DNA of 64,000 nt from CAYIVF01 sp964366875 (GTDB taxonomy: Bacteria > Patescibacteriota > Minisyncoccia > Minisyncoccales > Staskawiczbacteraceae), in NCBI GenBank assembly GCA_964366875.1, contig CAYIVF010000001.1:1-64000 (forward strand), in the 5' to 3' direction. The notes beneath the pieces are model-generated. The model did not search any database. It was given only the letters and a program-made list of their open reading frames with translations, and was not told the DNA's origin. Shown here piece after piece: positions 8,584 to 17,384 of the stretch. Both the position numbers and the translations under genes were made by a program. Every line of letters begins with the position of its first letter. Positions within the stretch are counted from its first letter, which is position 1.

Positions 8584-10622
8584 TGTTTGGCTTTAACGAA
8601 GTCGCACTCTTTGTTAGAACACTTTATCTGCTTTCTTTTTGTTTCTATTAGAATAGAATCGCACTTGGGGCAGAACTCATTTATGGGCTTGTCCCACAAG
8701 GCAAAGTCGCATTTTGGAAAGGTGCTGCATCCATAGAATATTTTTCCTTTCTTTGTCTTTCTGACAACAATTTCTCCTTGTTGGCACTTTGGGCATTTTA
8801 TGCCTAAGTTTTTGTTTTTATCTTCTACAGATTCCGTATATTTGCATTCAGGGAATTTTGAGCAAGCGTAAAACTTCCCAAACTTTCCAAAGCGCTCGAT
8901 TAACGGGGCTCCGCACTTGGGGCAGATTTTATTTGTTTCTTTTACCAGGTCTGATTTTTTTACTTCTTTGTATTTTTCTTCAAGATTTTTTGAAAAAGGA
9001 TTGTAAAAATCCCTGCAGGTTTTCTGCCATGTATCTTTGTTTTCTGCTATTTCATCTAATTCTTTTTCCATTTTTGCCGTAAAATCAATATCAACTATTT
9101 CCGGGAAGTTTTTTACTAAGACATCATTTACTACAGTTCCTATTTCAGTGGGAACAAATCTTTTTTGTTCATTTTTTTCAACATAGTTTCTTTCTTGTAT
9201 GGTAGATAGGGTGGGCGCATAGGTTGAAGGCCTGCCTATGCCGTATTTTTCAAGTATTTTTATCAAACTGGCCTCGGTATATCTTGCAGCAGGCTCTGTA
9301 AAATGCTGGATTGAGTCTAATTTTACAAGTTCTAAATTATCTTTCTTTTCTAAAGAAGGCAATTCTTTTTCTTCAAATTTTGTTGGGTATATTTTTAAGA
9401 ATCCATCAAACTTTAATGTTTGTCCATTTGCTCTGAATGTGTAATCATTTGCCTTGATGTCAGCGGAGACAGAATCAAAAACTGCGGGTTGCATTTGGCA
9501 GGCAATAAACCTTTGCCATATTAAAGTGTATAACTTTAATTGCCTGCTATCAATGCCGCTTAAAGATTCTGGCGTTCTGTCTGCATAAGTGGGCCTTATG
9601 GCTTCGTGCGCTTCTTGGGCTCGGGGTGCCCCTTGGATCGTTTTTGTTTTGTATCTTACTATTTTTCCCACCCAATAATTTTCTCCGTATTTTTCTGTTA
9701 TATGTTTTTTCGCGGAAGATAAAGAAGCGTCAGAAAGATTTAATGAGTCTGTCCTGTGGTAGGTGATGTGCCCTTCTTCATATAGGCGCTGAGCTAAAGA
9801 CATTGTCATTTTTGCGGAAAACTTAAACCTTTGCCAGGCCGCCTGCTGCAATGTGCTGGTAGTAAAGGGTGGAGCAGGATGTCTTTTTGTTTCCTTTCTT
9901 TCTACATTTTCAACTACATATTCAGCGCCTTTTAGGTTTTTGAGGATTTTGTCTCCTTCCTCTTTGTTTTTTATATACAACCTGTCTATTGCCTTATCGC
10001 TTTCTTTAATTAAGGAAGCTGAAAATTCTTCTCCTTCTTTTTTTAGCAGCGCTTCTATGCTCCAGTATTCTTCTGGCACAAATTTTTGAATTTCTCTTTC
10101 TCTTTCAACAACTAATCTTACAGCCACTGACTGCACTCTGCCGGCTGAAAGGCCTTTGCTGACCTTTTTCCACAAAAAAGGAGACAGCTTGTATCCTACA
10201 ATCCTGTCTAAAATGCGCCTTGCCTGCTGAGCGTCTACTAAGTTCATATCAATGCGCCTTGGGTTTTTTATGGCCTCGTCAATGGCTGTTTTTGTAATTT
10301 CATGAAAAACAATTCTTTGAGGATTATCCAGCTTTAAAGCTTCTTTCAAATGCCAGGCAATTGATTCTCCTTCGCGGTCTTCGTCGGTTGCCAGTATGGT
10401 GCTGTCTGCTTTGACTGATTCTTTTTTAAGAGTAGAAACAACTTTTCTGGCTTTTATCGGTATGACATATTTTGGTTCAAAATTATGTTCAATATCAACG
10501 CCAAGTTCTTTTTCAGGCAGATCTCTTACATGGCCCATACTTGCAAGAACTTGATAATTTTTTCCTAAGAATTGTTTTAGAGTCCTCGCTTTAGTTGGAC
10601 TTTCCACTATTACTAAATTCAT
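8559..10622 (-). CDS. topA: DNA topoisomerase I
   Basis: A 687-residue type IA topoisomerase. The Toprim domain shows VIVESPTKA (catalytic Glu) and ATDEDREGE. The active-site tyrosine is in GHITYHRTDS, and GIGRPSTYAPTLSTI follows. Three C-terminal four-cysteine zinc fingers occupy roughly residues 565-680 (each CPKC...C...C). It relaxes negative supercoils. A TATAGT -10-like box lies about 20 bases before the ATG, and the gene overlaps the RelA/SpoT gene at its 3' end. Confidence 0.96.
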   Translation of the reverse strand: MNLVIVESPTKARTLKQFLGKNYQVLASMGHVRDLPEKELGVDIEHNFEPKYVIPIKARKVVSTLKKESVKADSTILATDEDREGESIAWHLKEALKLDNPQRIVFHEITKTAIDEAIKNPRRIDMNLVDAQQARRILDRIVGYKLSPFLWKKVSKGLSAGRVQSVAVRLVVEREREIQKFVPEEYWSIEALLKKEGEEFSASLIKESDKAIDRLYIKNKEEGDKILKNLKGAEYVVENVERKETKRHPAPPFTTSTLQQAAWQRFKFSAKMTMSLAQRLYEEGHITYHRTDSLNLSDASLSSAKKHITEKYGENYWVGKIVRYKTKTIQGAPRAQEAHEAIRPTYADRTPESLSGIDSRQLKLYTLIWQRFIACQMQPAVFDSVSADIKANDYTFRANGQTLKFDGFLKIYPTKFEEKELPSLEKKDNLELVKLDSIQHFTEPAARYTEASLIKILEKYGIGRPSTYAPTLSTIQERNYVEKNEQKRFVPTEIGTVVNDVLVKNFPEIVDIDFTAKMEKELDEIAENKDTWQKTCRDFYNPFSKNLEEKYKEVKKSDLVKETNKICPKCGAPLIERFGKFGKFYACSKFPECKYTESVEDKNKNLGIKCPKCQQGEIVVRKTKKGKIFYGCSTFPKCDFALWDKPINEFCPKCDSILIETKRKQIKCSNKECDFVKAKQWQTTYRK

Positions 10623-10663
10623 TTTTTTGAATACATTTTTTTAACTATACCACAGATTTTTTA

Positions 10664-12601
10664 TTATCTTAACTTTTCTACTGCTTCTGATAAAATTTGG
10701 CTATACAAGTTTAAGCCGATTTTGTTTATTGCTCCGGATTGTTCTTTGCCTAAAATGTTTCCTGCTCCACGCAGTTCTAAGTCTTTTATTGCAACTCTGT
10801 ACCCTGCGCCCAACTCTTTTGCATCTTCTAATGCTCTTAGGCGTTCTTTAGCTGCTGTCGTTAAAGATTTTTGGTTGTATAAAAAGTAAGCAAAAGAATC
10901 TGTGTTTGACCGTCCGACTCTTCCCCTTATCTGGTGCGCCTGCGAAAGGCCCAGGCGCGTGGCGTCTTCTACTATAATGGTATTTACGTTTGGCAGGTCT
11001 AATCCGTTTTCAATAATTGTGGTGGCGACTAGTATGTTTGTTTTTTCTTTTTGAAAGTCGTCCATTATTTTTATCAATTGTTTTTCGTGCATCCTGCCGT
11101 GGATTGTGCCGATTTTAGCTCTCGGCGAAAGTTCTTTAATTTGTTGGGTTTTTGTTTCAATTGTTTGCACTTTATTGTGCAAGAAATAGACCTGGCCCTT
11201 CCTTTTTAGTTCAAAATTGATTGCTTTTTTAATTAGTTTTGTATTATATGGCAAAACCTGTGTTTTTATTGCCTGCCTGCCTTTTGGCGGAGTCTGAATC
11301 AAGCTTATATTCTTAAAAGCAGAAAGCGCCAAATATATGGTGCGGGGGATTGGTGTGGCTGACAAACTTAAAATATCCAAAGAGGATTTCGTCTGCCTTA
11401 GTTTTTCTTTTTGTTTTACGCCAAATCTCTGTTCGTCGTCAATTATTAACAGTTGAAGGTTTTTGAATTCTATATCTTTAGATAAGAGCCTGTGCGTGCC
11501 TATTACAATGTCTGTTCTTCCTTCTTTTAAATCTTTGGCTATCTTCTTTTGCTCTGCTCTTGTTTGCAGACGAGACAAAAGAGCTATTTTTATCGGGAAC
11601 TTCTCAAATCTTTTTTTAAAGGTATTGTAATGCTGATTTGCCAAGATAGTCGTGGGGCAGATTATTGCTGTTTGTCTGTTGTTTGCTGAAGCTAATAAAG
11701 CAACTCTCATCGCTACCTCTGTTTTACCAAAACCAACGTCTCCGCAAACTATCCTGTCCATGGGTTTTTCTTTTTTTAAGTCCTTTTCTATATCTTCAAT
11801 AGCTTGCAGCTGGTCTGGGGTTTCTTCGTATGCAAAGCCGGCTCTTAATTGGGATTCCATTTCTCTGTCTGGCAGATAGGCGGATCTCTGTGCTACTTCT
11901 TTTTGGGCGTATAAAACCAAAAGCTCTTTAGCTAGCTTTTCAACTTCTTCTTTAATCTTTCTTTTTGTTTTTTGCCAGAGATTAGACCCCAGCCTGGAAA
12001 TTTTAGGGTCTGCAAACCCAACGTATCTCGATAGTTTTCTTTCCAATCCTACGGGCACATACAGTTTGTCTTCCTGGCCGTATTCTAAAACATAATAGTC
12101 TTTTTCTATGCCCGCAAACCTGCCTATTCCATGGTCTAAATGCACTAAATAGTCATTGGGCTTTAATCCTTTTAGTTCTGAAAATAGTTTTTGAGATTTT
12201 AATTTCTTTTTTAGAATTTCTTTTGATTTCTTTTCATCTTCTATTTTTACATCCAGCAGTTTGAGCTCATCTATTTCATTTCCTAAAAAATCCAATCTAA
12301 CAGCCTGCATTGTATTGATGGGGAACACATCTACTATCCCGCCCCTTTGAGAAAATTCGCCCGGAGCCTCAACCTTAAAAACCCTTTCATAACCCATTTC
12401 GTCTAATTTTCTTAAAAACTGCGAGAAGTTATAGCTGTGGTCTTTTTTAAGGAAAATAATGTTATCTTCGAAAAATGATTGGGAGCGCCTGGCTTCCAAT
12501 ATGCTCTGCAAGTTTTTCTCAAACCAAAAAGCCTCCTTATCTAAAAAATAGGGGGTGATGCCAACTATTAAAATTTTATCTATATTACTTGTTGTACTCA
12601 T
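10664..12601 (-). CDS. mfd: Short transcription-repair coupling factor (Mfd-like helicase)
   Basis: A 645-residue protein matching only the middle of Mfd (family about 1100-1200). Present are the end of the UvrB-like module (APGEFSQRGGIVDVFP), the RNA-polymerase-interacting segment (DYLVHLDHGIGRFAGIEKDYYVLEY) and the RecG-like translocase: CGDVGFGKTEVA (Walker A), LLIIDDEQRFGV (DEAD-like box) and HQIRGRVGRSN (motif VI). Most of the N-terminal UvrA-binding region and the C-terminal TRCF domain are absent, and the protein stops after GAGNILGKEQSG. It should displace stalled RNA polymerase, but UvrA recruitment is doubtful. The start overlaps the pth stop by 17 bases. Confidence 0.9.
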   Translation of the reverse strand: MSTTSNIDKILIVGITPYFLDKEAFWFEKNLQSILEARRSQSFFEDNIIFLKKDHSYNFSQFLRKLDEMGYERVFKVEAPGEFSQRGGIVDVFPINTMQAVRLDFLGNEIDELKLLDVKIEDEKKSKEILKKKLKSQKLFSELKGLKPNDYLVHLDHGIGRFAGIEKDYYVLEYGQEDKLYVPVGLERKLSRYVGFADPKISRLGSNLWQKTKRKIKEEVEKLAKELLVLYAQKEVAQRSAYLPDREMESQLRAGFAYEETPDQLQAIEDIEKDLKKEKPMDRIVCGDVGFGKTEVAMRVALLASANNRQTAIICPTTILANQHYNTFKKRFEKFPIKIALLSRLQTRAEQKKIAKDLKEGRTDIVIGTHRLLSKDIEFKNLQLLIIDDEQRFGVKQKEKLRQTKSSLDILSLSATPIPRTIYLALSAFKNISLIQTPPKGRQAIKTQVLPYNTKLIKKAINFELKRKGQVYFLHNKVQTIETKTQQIKELSPRAKIGTIHGRMHEKQLIKIMDDFQKEKTNILVATTIIENGLDLPNVNTIIVEDATRLGLSQAHQIRGRVGRSNTDSFAYFLYNQKSLTTAAKERLRALEDAKELGAGYRVAIKDLELRGAGNILGKEQSGAINKIGLNLYSQILSEAVEKLR

Positions 12602-13160
12602 TCATTGTCCTATCTAATCCTTCTTTGATAAAAAAATCAAGGGATTCTGCTGCTTTTTCAATTGTTTCGTTTATAATTTTTTGTTCATCTTCTGTAAATT
12701 TTTTAAGAACCAGTTTTTTTGTATCTTGTATCTTGTATCTTGTATCTTGCGGTTTTATTCCGATGCGAAATCTGATAAGCCTGTCATTTCCAATGTTTTT
12801 AATTATACTTTCTACTCCTTTGTGTCCGGCAGAGCCGCGTTCTTTATTTATTTTTATTTTTCCTACCGGTAAATCTATATCATCGTGCACAATGAGTAAA
12901 TTTGAAATTTGAAATTTGAAATTTGAAATTATTTGCTTAACTGCTTTGCCCGAGTCATTCATAAATGTTTGGGGTTTTACCAAGACAATCTTATCCTCGC
13001 CAACCACGCCCTCCGAAACCAGTACCTCGGATTTTTTTTGCAGCTCAAATTCCGGAAAATCATTTTTCTCCGCAAATTTATCCAAAACCATAAATCCCAC
13101 ATTATGCCTTGTCCCTTCAAATTTTTTGCCAGGATTCCCGAGTCCGACTATTATAATCAT
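12585..13160 (-). CDS. pth: Peptidyl-tRNA hydrolase
   Basis: A 191-residue Pth with MIIIVGLGNPGKKFEGTRHNVGF at the N-terminus (catalytic His in TRHNVG), KPQTFMNDSG, the DDIDLPVGKIKINKERGSAGHKG segment and RFRIGIKP. It releases peptides from peptidyl-tRNA. Two short heptamer repeats are embedded in the coding sequence at 12721-12748 and 12898-12930; both change the protein locally without breaking the frame. First gene of the pth-mfd-topA-rel minus-strand run. Confidence 0.95.
   Translation of the reverse strand: MIIIVGLGNPGKKFEGTRHNVGFMVLDKFAEKNDFPEFELQKKSEVLVSEGVVGEDKIVLVKPQTFMNDSGKAVKQIISNFKFQISNLLIVHDDIDLPVGKIKINKERGSAGHKGVESIIKNIGNDRLIRFRIGIKPQDTRYKIQDTKKLVLKKFTEDEQKIINETIEKAAESLDFFIKEGLDRTMNEYNK
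12721..12748. repeat. Four exact copies of a 7-bp unit inside pth
   Basis: GTATCTT is repeated four times without interruption. Because seven is not a multiple of three, the protein reads it as the near-repeat QDTRYKIQDTK. It lies in a surface-loop-like segment between conserved blocks. Confidence 0.95.
12898..12930. repeat. AAATTTG heptamer tandem repeat inside pth
   Basis: Four exact copies plus a partial fifth of the heptamer AAATTTG. On the coding strand it encodes the ISNFKFQISNL stretch just before the conserved IVHDDIDLP segment. Confidence 0.95.
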
Positions 13161-13300
13161 ATTTATCTAATTTACCTTTTTTAACTTTATTTTTCAATTA
13201 TTTGCTTGAATTATTTCTCAAAAGGCGATATTGTAAAAAAAAGATGCTGAGTTTAAAATCAGAAAAATATTTTTTATTAATCGTTAAACCATATAATAAT

Positions 13301-14053
13301 ATGAATTCAAAAGAAATTGAGTCAATTGAAAAAAGATATTTTGAAGAGATTTATTTTTTTGTAGATAAAAATCTTTCGTTCTTCCTTGAAAGATTAAAAT
13401 CAAAGAATGAAATAAAAAATGATTGGCTAAAAATATTCAAAATAACAAGTAGGGCTGCATACAAAAAAGCTTCAGAATTAAATAAAGGCGCCGAAAGAGT
13501 GGTGCATAATTTATTTGGTCAATATAGGTCATTTGCAGTTAATTCTTCGCCCATTGGTTCGGATTTAATGTTTGAAACTCCAGATGCTTTTATACATTTA
13601 GAAGTTAAAACTGCTACCGATTCTAATCCCGCAGATTTTAAAGGAAAAATACAAATAGCCCAAAATCAGACAACCTATGGAGTTAATCAGACAATAACAG
13701 GAAGTCGCTACCATTTTATACCTAGTTTACCTAAAATTTACTCAAACGGAAAAATCTGTTTGACTTATGTAATTCAAATAATACACGATAATGTAGAAGA
13801 TTTACCCAAGATTATAATTTTACTTTCAATACCCAATGGATTATTAAAGCGCACTTACGGTAATTGTATTAATTCCGGAAAACATTCGAAAAAATTAAAC
13901 AAGTTAAAATCGAAAGGAGATATAAGATTTTTATACAAGAAGGCTAAAAAATTCGAAAATTTAGAAAAAAAACCAAGTAGAATAAAAATTATTTATCCTC
14001 AAAGTTACTCTAAAAAATTACTTGAAGATTTTTTAGGACTGAAGGAATTATAA
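13301..14053 (+). CDS. Type II restriction-endonuclease-like protein
   Basis: About 250 residues from the ATG at 13301; the frame is open from a TTG at 13202, and neither start has a ribosome site. A PD-(D/E)xK-like core is visible: GSDLMFETPDAFIHLEVKTAT (Asp88, Glu101, Lys103 counted from 13301), preceded by NKGAERVVHNLFG and followed by NQTTYGVNQ. This fits a type II endonuclease, perhaps of the ApaLI-like group (inferred, not certain). It is convergent with the LexA-methyltransferase gene; the two stops overlap by six bases, so they form an apparent restriction-modification pair. Base composition is very AT-rich, like its partner. Confidence 0.75.
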   Translation: MNSKEIESIEKRYFEEIYFFVDKNLSFFLERLKSKNEIKNDWLKIFKITSRAAYKKASELNKGAERVVHNLFGQYRSFAVNSSPIGSDLMFETPDAFIHLEVKTATDSNPADFKGKIQIAQNQTTYGVNQTITGSRYHFIPSLPKIYSNGKICLTYVIQIIHDNVEDLPKIIILLSIPNGLLKRTYGNCINSGKHSKKLNKLKSKGDIRFLYKKAKKFENLEKKPSRIKIIYPQSYSKKLLEDFLGLKEL

Positions 14054-15970
14054 TATTTTAATTTTATCACACCTTTTTTTTATAATATTTAGATAATCTT
14101 TTTGTAATTCTATACCAATTGATTTTCTATTAAGTTCCCTTGCAACCTTTAAGCTTGTTCCACTTCCCACAAATGGATCTAAAACAATGCCGTTTACCGG
14201 ACAGCAAGCCATTATAGCTTTTTTTGGTAGTTCTTCAGGAAATATTGCAAAATGGGAATCCTGTAATTTTCCAGTTGCAAAATCCCAAATATCACCAGGA
14301 TTTTTACCTAACTCATGTGGTTTTACGGTTTGTAAAACATAATGCTCTTCAGTCATAATTTTATCGTATTTATCATCTTTAATTTCCAAAACTTTTTTTA
14401 GTTTTAACCAATCTTCTGGCTTAGGTAAACATCTTCCGCCTCTATCTGTCCTGAACCAATGTCCAGCAGTATCTTTATAGCCAAATATTTTATCTATTTC
14501 TTTACTTGAAATTCCTTTATTTTTTCTATAATTTTTTATGAAATGTATTATTTCAAGTTCTAAACTACTATCTATTTTGTGTTTTCTTTGTTTAGAATAA
14601 AATTCCCCATTAACAGATAATCTCGCCCCAGGCGAAGCGCCAAGATTTATTTTCTCAGTATTTTTAAATTTACCATTGTATTCATTTTTATTATTACTTG
14701 TTTTGTCTTTCCATTTTTCGTATTCTTTGACAGATAGCGTTAATGGTAATTCTATTTTTTGATTATTTTTTTCCGTTAGTAAGATTTTTTGTTTAGAGGT
14801 TTTTTCTTTTTTCTCCCCATTGGTTTTATGTGCGATCCTAACAGAATCTAAATCAAAATAATATTCCGGTCTCAAATAACTATTAGGATTTTTAACAAAT
14901 AAAAATATTGGTTCATAGGTGTTTGAAAATCTATCTTTTATCGACGAGGGCATTGCATTTGTTTTCCGCCATATTAAAACATTTCTTATTGCCCAACCAT
15001 TTTTTTGCATTTCCATTGCTAGTCGAAAAGGGATCATTTGTAGATTCTTATCAACGTATTTATCTCCTATATTTAAAAAATATGCACCATCATCAGTTAA
15101 GACCCTTTTTAATTCATTTGTAATGTCTATCATTTTTTTGATATATTCTTCTGGTGTTTTTTCATTGCCTATTTGTCCTCCCATTCCATAATCTCTTTGT
15201 CCCCAATAAGGTGGAGAGGTCACAATGCAATTTATTGATTTGTCGGGTAGCATTTTTAACTTTTCTATAACATCACCAATAATCACTAGTGGTTCGGTAT
15301 CTTTGGGTAAATCAATAAATTGATGTTGGTTTGTTATTTTTTTTTGCAAAACCACTTTCTCTTTTAATTTTTCTAATTCTTCAAATTTTCTTATTATACT
15401 AACTACTTTTCCTTGTATTTCTAATTCTTTTACATAGATTGGTTTAAAATCAGGATTTGCCGGTTGTAGGCGAAATCCGTTTTTCTCTCTATAAATTTTT
15501 TTGAGAGTAGTTTCATTGCCATTAATAAGCGCAACAACGCTTTCTCCGTTTTCTGCAGTGGATTGTCTTCTAATTATTACCTTGTCGCCGTTGAAGATAC
15601 CCTCGTCAATCATACTATTGCCACTTACCTCTAATGCAAAATTTTCACCGCTTTTGGATAGCAAATTTTTAGGAACTTTTATTTTCTCTGGAACATTGTA
15701 TGTTATAAGCGGTTCGCCAGCTGTAATTGTTCCGAGCAAGGGAATCTCTACGAGTTCTGAATTTTTATTTTTTACCAATTCAATGGAGCGCGCCTTGTAA
15801 TCTGTTTTTTCTAAATATTCTTTCTCTTTTAGTGTTTTTATGTATTGATGAGCTGTGGGTTTTTTTATTTTAAAATGCTTCGCAATTTCCTTGAGAGAAG
15901 GAGAGTAATCTTTTTTGCTAATGTATTTTTTAATATAATCTAGAATTTGTTTTTGTTTCGGAGTTAACAT
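14048..15970 (-). CDS. LexA repressor fused to a DNA methyltransferase
   Basis: One unbroken 640-codon frame. Residues 1-65 are a LexA winged helix (TPKQKQILDYI, SPSLKEIAKHFKIKKPTAHQYI). Residues 72-200 are the S24 self-cleaving domain with cleavage site Ala84-Gly85 (TITAGEP), nucleophile Ser119 (VSGNSM) and Lys157 (TTLKKI), almost the same numbering as E. coli LexA. Residues 220-640 are a beta-type methyltransferase: motif IV TSPPYW (251-256), a central insert (about 370-540) that may be the target-recognition region, and motif I DPFVGSGTSLKVAREL near the end. SPPYW is common in N4-cytosine and some N6-adenine enzymes. Likely both a regulator and the modification enzyme for the convergent endonuclease. 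RecA-stimulated cleavage would separate the DNA-binding head from the rest (inference). Confidence 0.9.
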   Translation of the reverse strand: MLTPKQKQILDYIKKYISKKDYSPSLKEIAKHFKIKKPTAHQYIKTLKEKEYLEKTDYKARSIELVKNKNSELVEIPLLGTITAGEPLITYNVPEKIKVPKNLLSKSGENFALEVSGNSMIDEGIFNGDKVIIRRQSTAENGESVVALINGNETTLKKIYREKNGFRLQPANPDFKPIYVKELEIQGKVVSIIRKFEELEKLKEKVVLQKKITNQHQFIDLPKDTEPLVIIGDVIEKLKMLPDKSINCIVTSPPYWGQRDYGMGGQIGNEKTPEEYIKKMIDITNELKRVLTDDGAYFLNIGDKYVDKNLQMIPFRLAMEMQKNGWAIRNVLIWRKTNAMPSSIKDRFSNTYEPIFLFVKNPNSYLRPEYYFDLDSVRIAHKTNGEKKEKTSKQKILLTEKNNQKIELPLTLSVKEYEKWKDKTSNNKNEYNGKFKNTEKINLGASPGARLSVNGEFYSKQRKHKIDSSLELEIIHFIKNYRKNKGISSKEIDKIFGYKDTAGHWFRTDRGGRCLPKPEDWLKLKKVLEIKDDKYDKIMTEEHYVLQTVKPHELGKNPGDIWDFATGKLQDSHFAIFPEELPKKAIMACCPVNGIVLDPFVGSGTSLKVARELNRKSIGIELQKDYLNIIKKRCDKIKIL

Positions 15971-16002
15971 ATTGACATGTTTTTTATAAATACTATTATT
16001 AT

Positions 16003-16024
16003 ATTATACTAACATTTTACTAAC
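16003..16024 (-). promoter_or_regulatory. Candidate promoter/operator of the LexA-methyltransferase gene
   Basis: On the minus strand two adjacent 11-mers, GTTAGTAAAAT (16024-16014) and GTTAGTATAAT (16013-16003), differ at one base. The second contains TATAAT 33 bases before the ATG. A tandem repeat overlapping the -10 box is a plausible operator for autoregulation by the LexA head. No classical SOS palindrome was found. Confidence 0.55.
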
Positions 16025-16049
16025 CTTGAAAGATGTCAACCTGTGGATA

Positions 16050-16540
16050 ACTCAAAAGTTTACAAACTCTACGACCTCACCCAGGAGGGGATTAAAATCA
16101 TGGAGAGTACGGGAGATTGAGAAAATGGAGAAGGAGAGGGTTTTTAATCAACTTAACTAGATAAAAATCCCCAATTGGAGATTTTTGCTAAATCATATTT
16201 TTGGTAAGGAAAGGAATTATCTAGTTCAATTTATCGTTACAATTAGCACGAATATAAAAATCCCTTAAATTAAGCCATATCCTTGTATATCTAAAAAATA
16301 ATTATAATTCAGAATAGAACCTTCTAATGGCATTCCTTACCAAAAATCCGAAATGGTAAAAATCCTCGGGATAGCCCCTCGGGGTAGTCATTGATGAGCA
16401 TTTTTTTCCAAGTCCCCCTTGACATACAGCTATGAAGAGCGTAAGTTTAATTTAGGAGTTTTCATAGATTAAAGTAAATGAAAAAGAGTATTTTTATTTA
16501 GTTCATATTTTGTAAATTGTTTATTATTAAGATATAATAT
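16050..16540. other. Gene-free structured gap with nested inverted repeats
   Basis: About 490 bases without a credible gene. It holds a near-perfect 24-bp palindrome (16163-16186), flanking 9-bp inverted repeats (AACTAGATA/TATCTAGTT) and a perfect 15-bp inverted repeat (16197-16211 with 16333-16347) about 120 bases apart. At 16053-16119 an open frame reads SKVYKLYDLTQEGIKIMEST then a stop, like the tail of a lost gene. It may be the scar of an insertion or deletion at the island boundary. Confidence 0.5.
16510..16538 (+). promoter_or_regulatory. Promoter of the four-gene cassette
   Basis: TTGTAA (16510-16515), 17-base spacer, TATAAT (16533-16538). The ATG at 16545 lies six bases past the -10 box, so the first mRNA is probably leaderless. 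Confidence 0.7.
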
Positions 16541-16544
16541 AATT

Positions 16545-16937
16545 ATGACAAATCAAAAAGATCCACTCGCGTCACTTTTCACGAGCGACGCAAAAGCAAT
16601 TGATAGGCAGAAGCTAGCAGAGCTTTTGGAGCCTTTTGTTATTATTGATGAGGGTTCCAAAGAGTTCAGTTTTCACGATACCTTTAATTCCCTGAAAACA
16701 AACATGCAAAAAATTGAAATCATTCTTTCTGCTGCAAAAGCCAGAGCTCTGTTTTTCAATGAGGTCGATGGATTATCTCCAGGAGATATTATCACTCTTG
16801 GTGTTATGCCCGAGGGCAGCGTGAAGACAAGTCTAAAAAAACTTTTTGATAGGCACAAAATCAAGAAAGATAAAGATGGTAGATATTTTATACCCTCGTA
16901 CCGTATTTCAGAATTGGTCAAACAATTTAATAACTAA
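16545..16937 (+). CDS. Unknown protein, winged-helix-like; first gene of a four-gene cassette
   Basis: I do not recognise this 130-residue protein. The C-terminal half (AAKARALFFNEVDGLSPGD, then SVKTSLKKLFDRHKIKKDKDG and YFIPSYRISELVKQF) has the helix-helix-recognition helix-beta wing pattern of a winged helix. The N-terminal half is a soluble mixed helix region. The next gene starts 11 bases later, and the following three proteins show comparable wing-like segments, suggesting one complex or system. Confidence 0.75.
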   Translation: MTNQKDPLASLFTSDAKAIDRQKLAELLEPFVIIDEGSKEFSFHDTFNSLKTNMQKIEIILSAAKARALFFNEVDGLSPGDIITLGVMPEGSVKTSLKKLFDRHKIKKDKDGRYFIPSYRISELVKQFNN

Positions 16938-16948
16938 CTTTTATTATT

Positions 16949-17362
16949 ATGACTACGAACAAAACAATTGAGCAGAGAGTGGAGGAGCTTGAAAAACGGG
17001 TGGCTACGCTAGAGAGGGCATCCTCGCGTGGTGTAGTATCTTCGGCGTTAAAAGCAAAAAAGTCATCTGCGAAAGAATTCCTTATGACAAAAGAACTCAA
17101 GACTGAGATACAAAAGACACTTGCGCTCGCTTATTATCTCGAGTATATGGAGGGATTCCAGAGCTTCAATGTTGCAGATCTTGAAGCTGTATTTCGTTCG
17201 GCAAAAGAGAAGCTTCCAAAGAATATAAACGATGCAGTGAATAAAAACATTGCCCATGGTCTCATAATGGAAGCGGCAGAAAAAAAGGATAACAAGAAGG
17301 CGTGGGTAATTACATCAACGGGTGAGAAATATGTTGAAGAGGAGTTTAAAAAGTCTAATTGA
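16949..17362 (+). CDS. Unknown protein with N-terminal coiled coil and winged-helix-like domain
   Basis: A 137-residue protein. Residues 5-25 form a heptad coiled coil (IEQRVEELEKRVATLERA), then an Ala/Ser/Lys-rich linker. Residues about 55-130 look like a winged helix (LALAYYLEYMEGFQSFNVAD, NKNIAHGLIMEA, KAWVITSTGEKYVEEEF, where the final ITSTGEKYVE is a typical wing/C-terminal helix). No enzymatic motif. Probably an oligomerising DNA-binding or scaffold subunit. The stop lies in the first copy of a 15-bp tandem duplication that leads into the next gene. Confidence 0.78.
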   Translation: MTTNKTIEQRVEELEKRVATLERASSRGVVSSALKAKKSSAKEFLMTKELKTEIQKTLALAYYLEYMEGFQSFNVADLEAVFRSAKEKLPKNINDAVNKNIAHGLIMEAAEKKDNKKAWVITSTGEKYVEEEFKKSN

Positions 17363-17384
17363 AAAATATATGATTGAAAAATAT

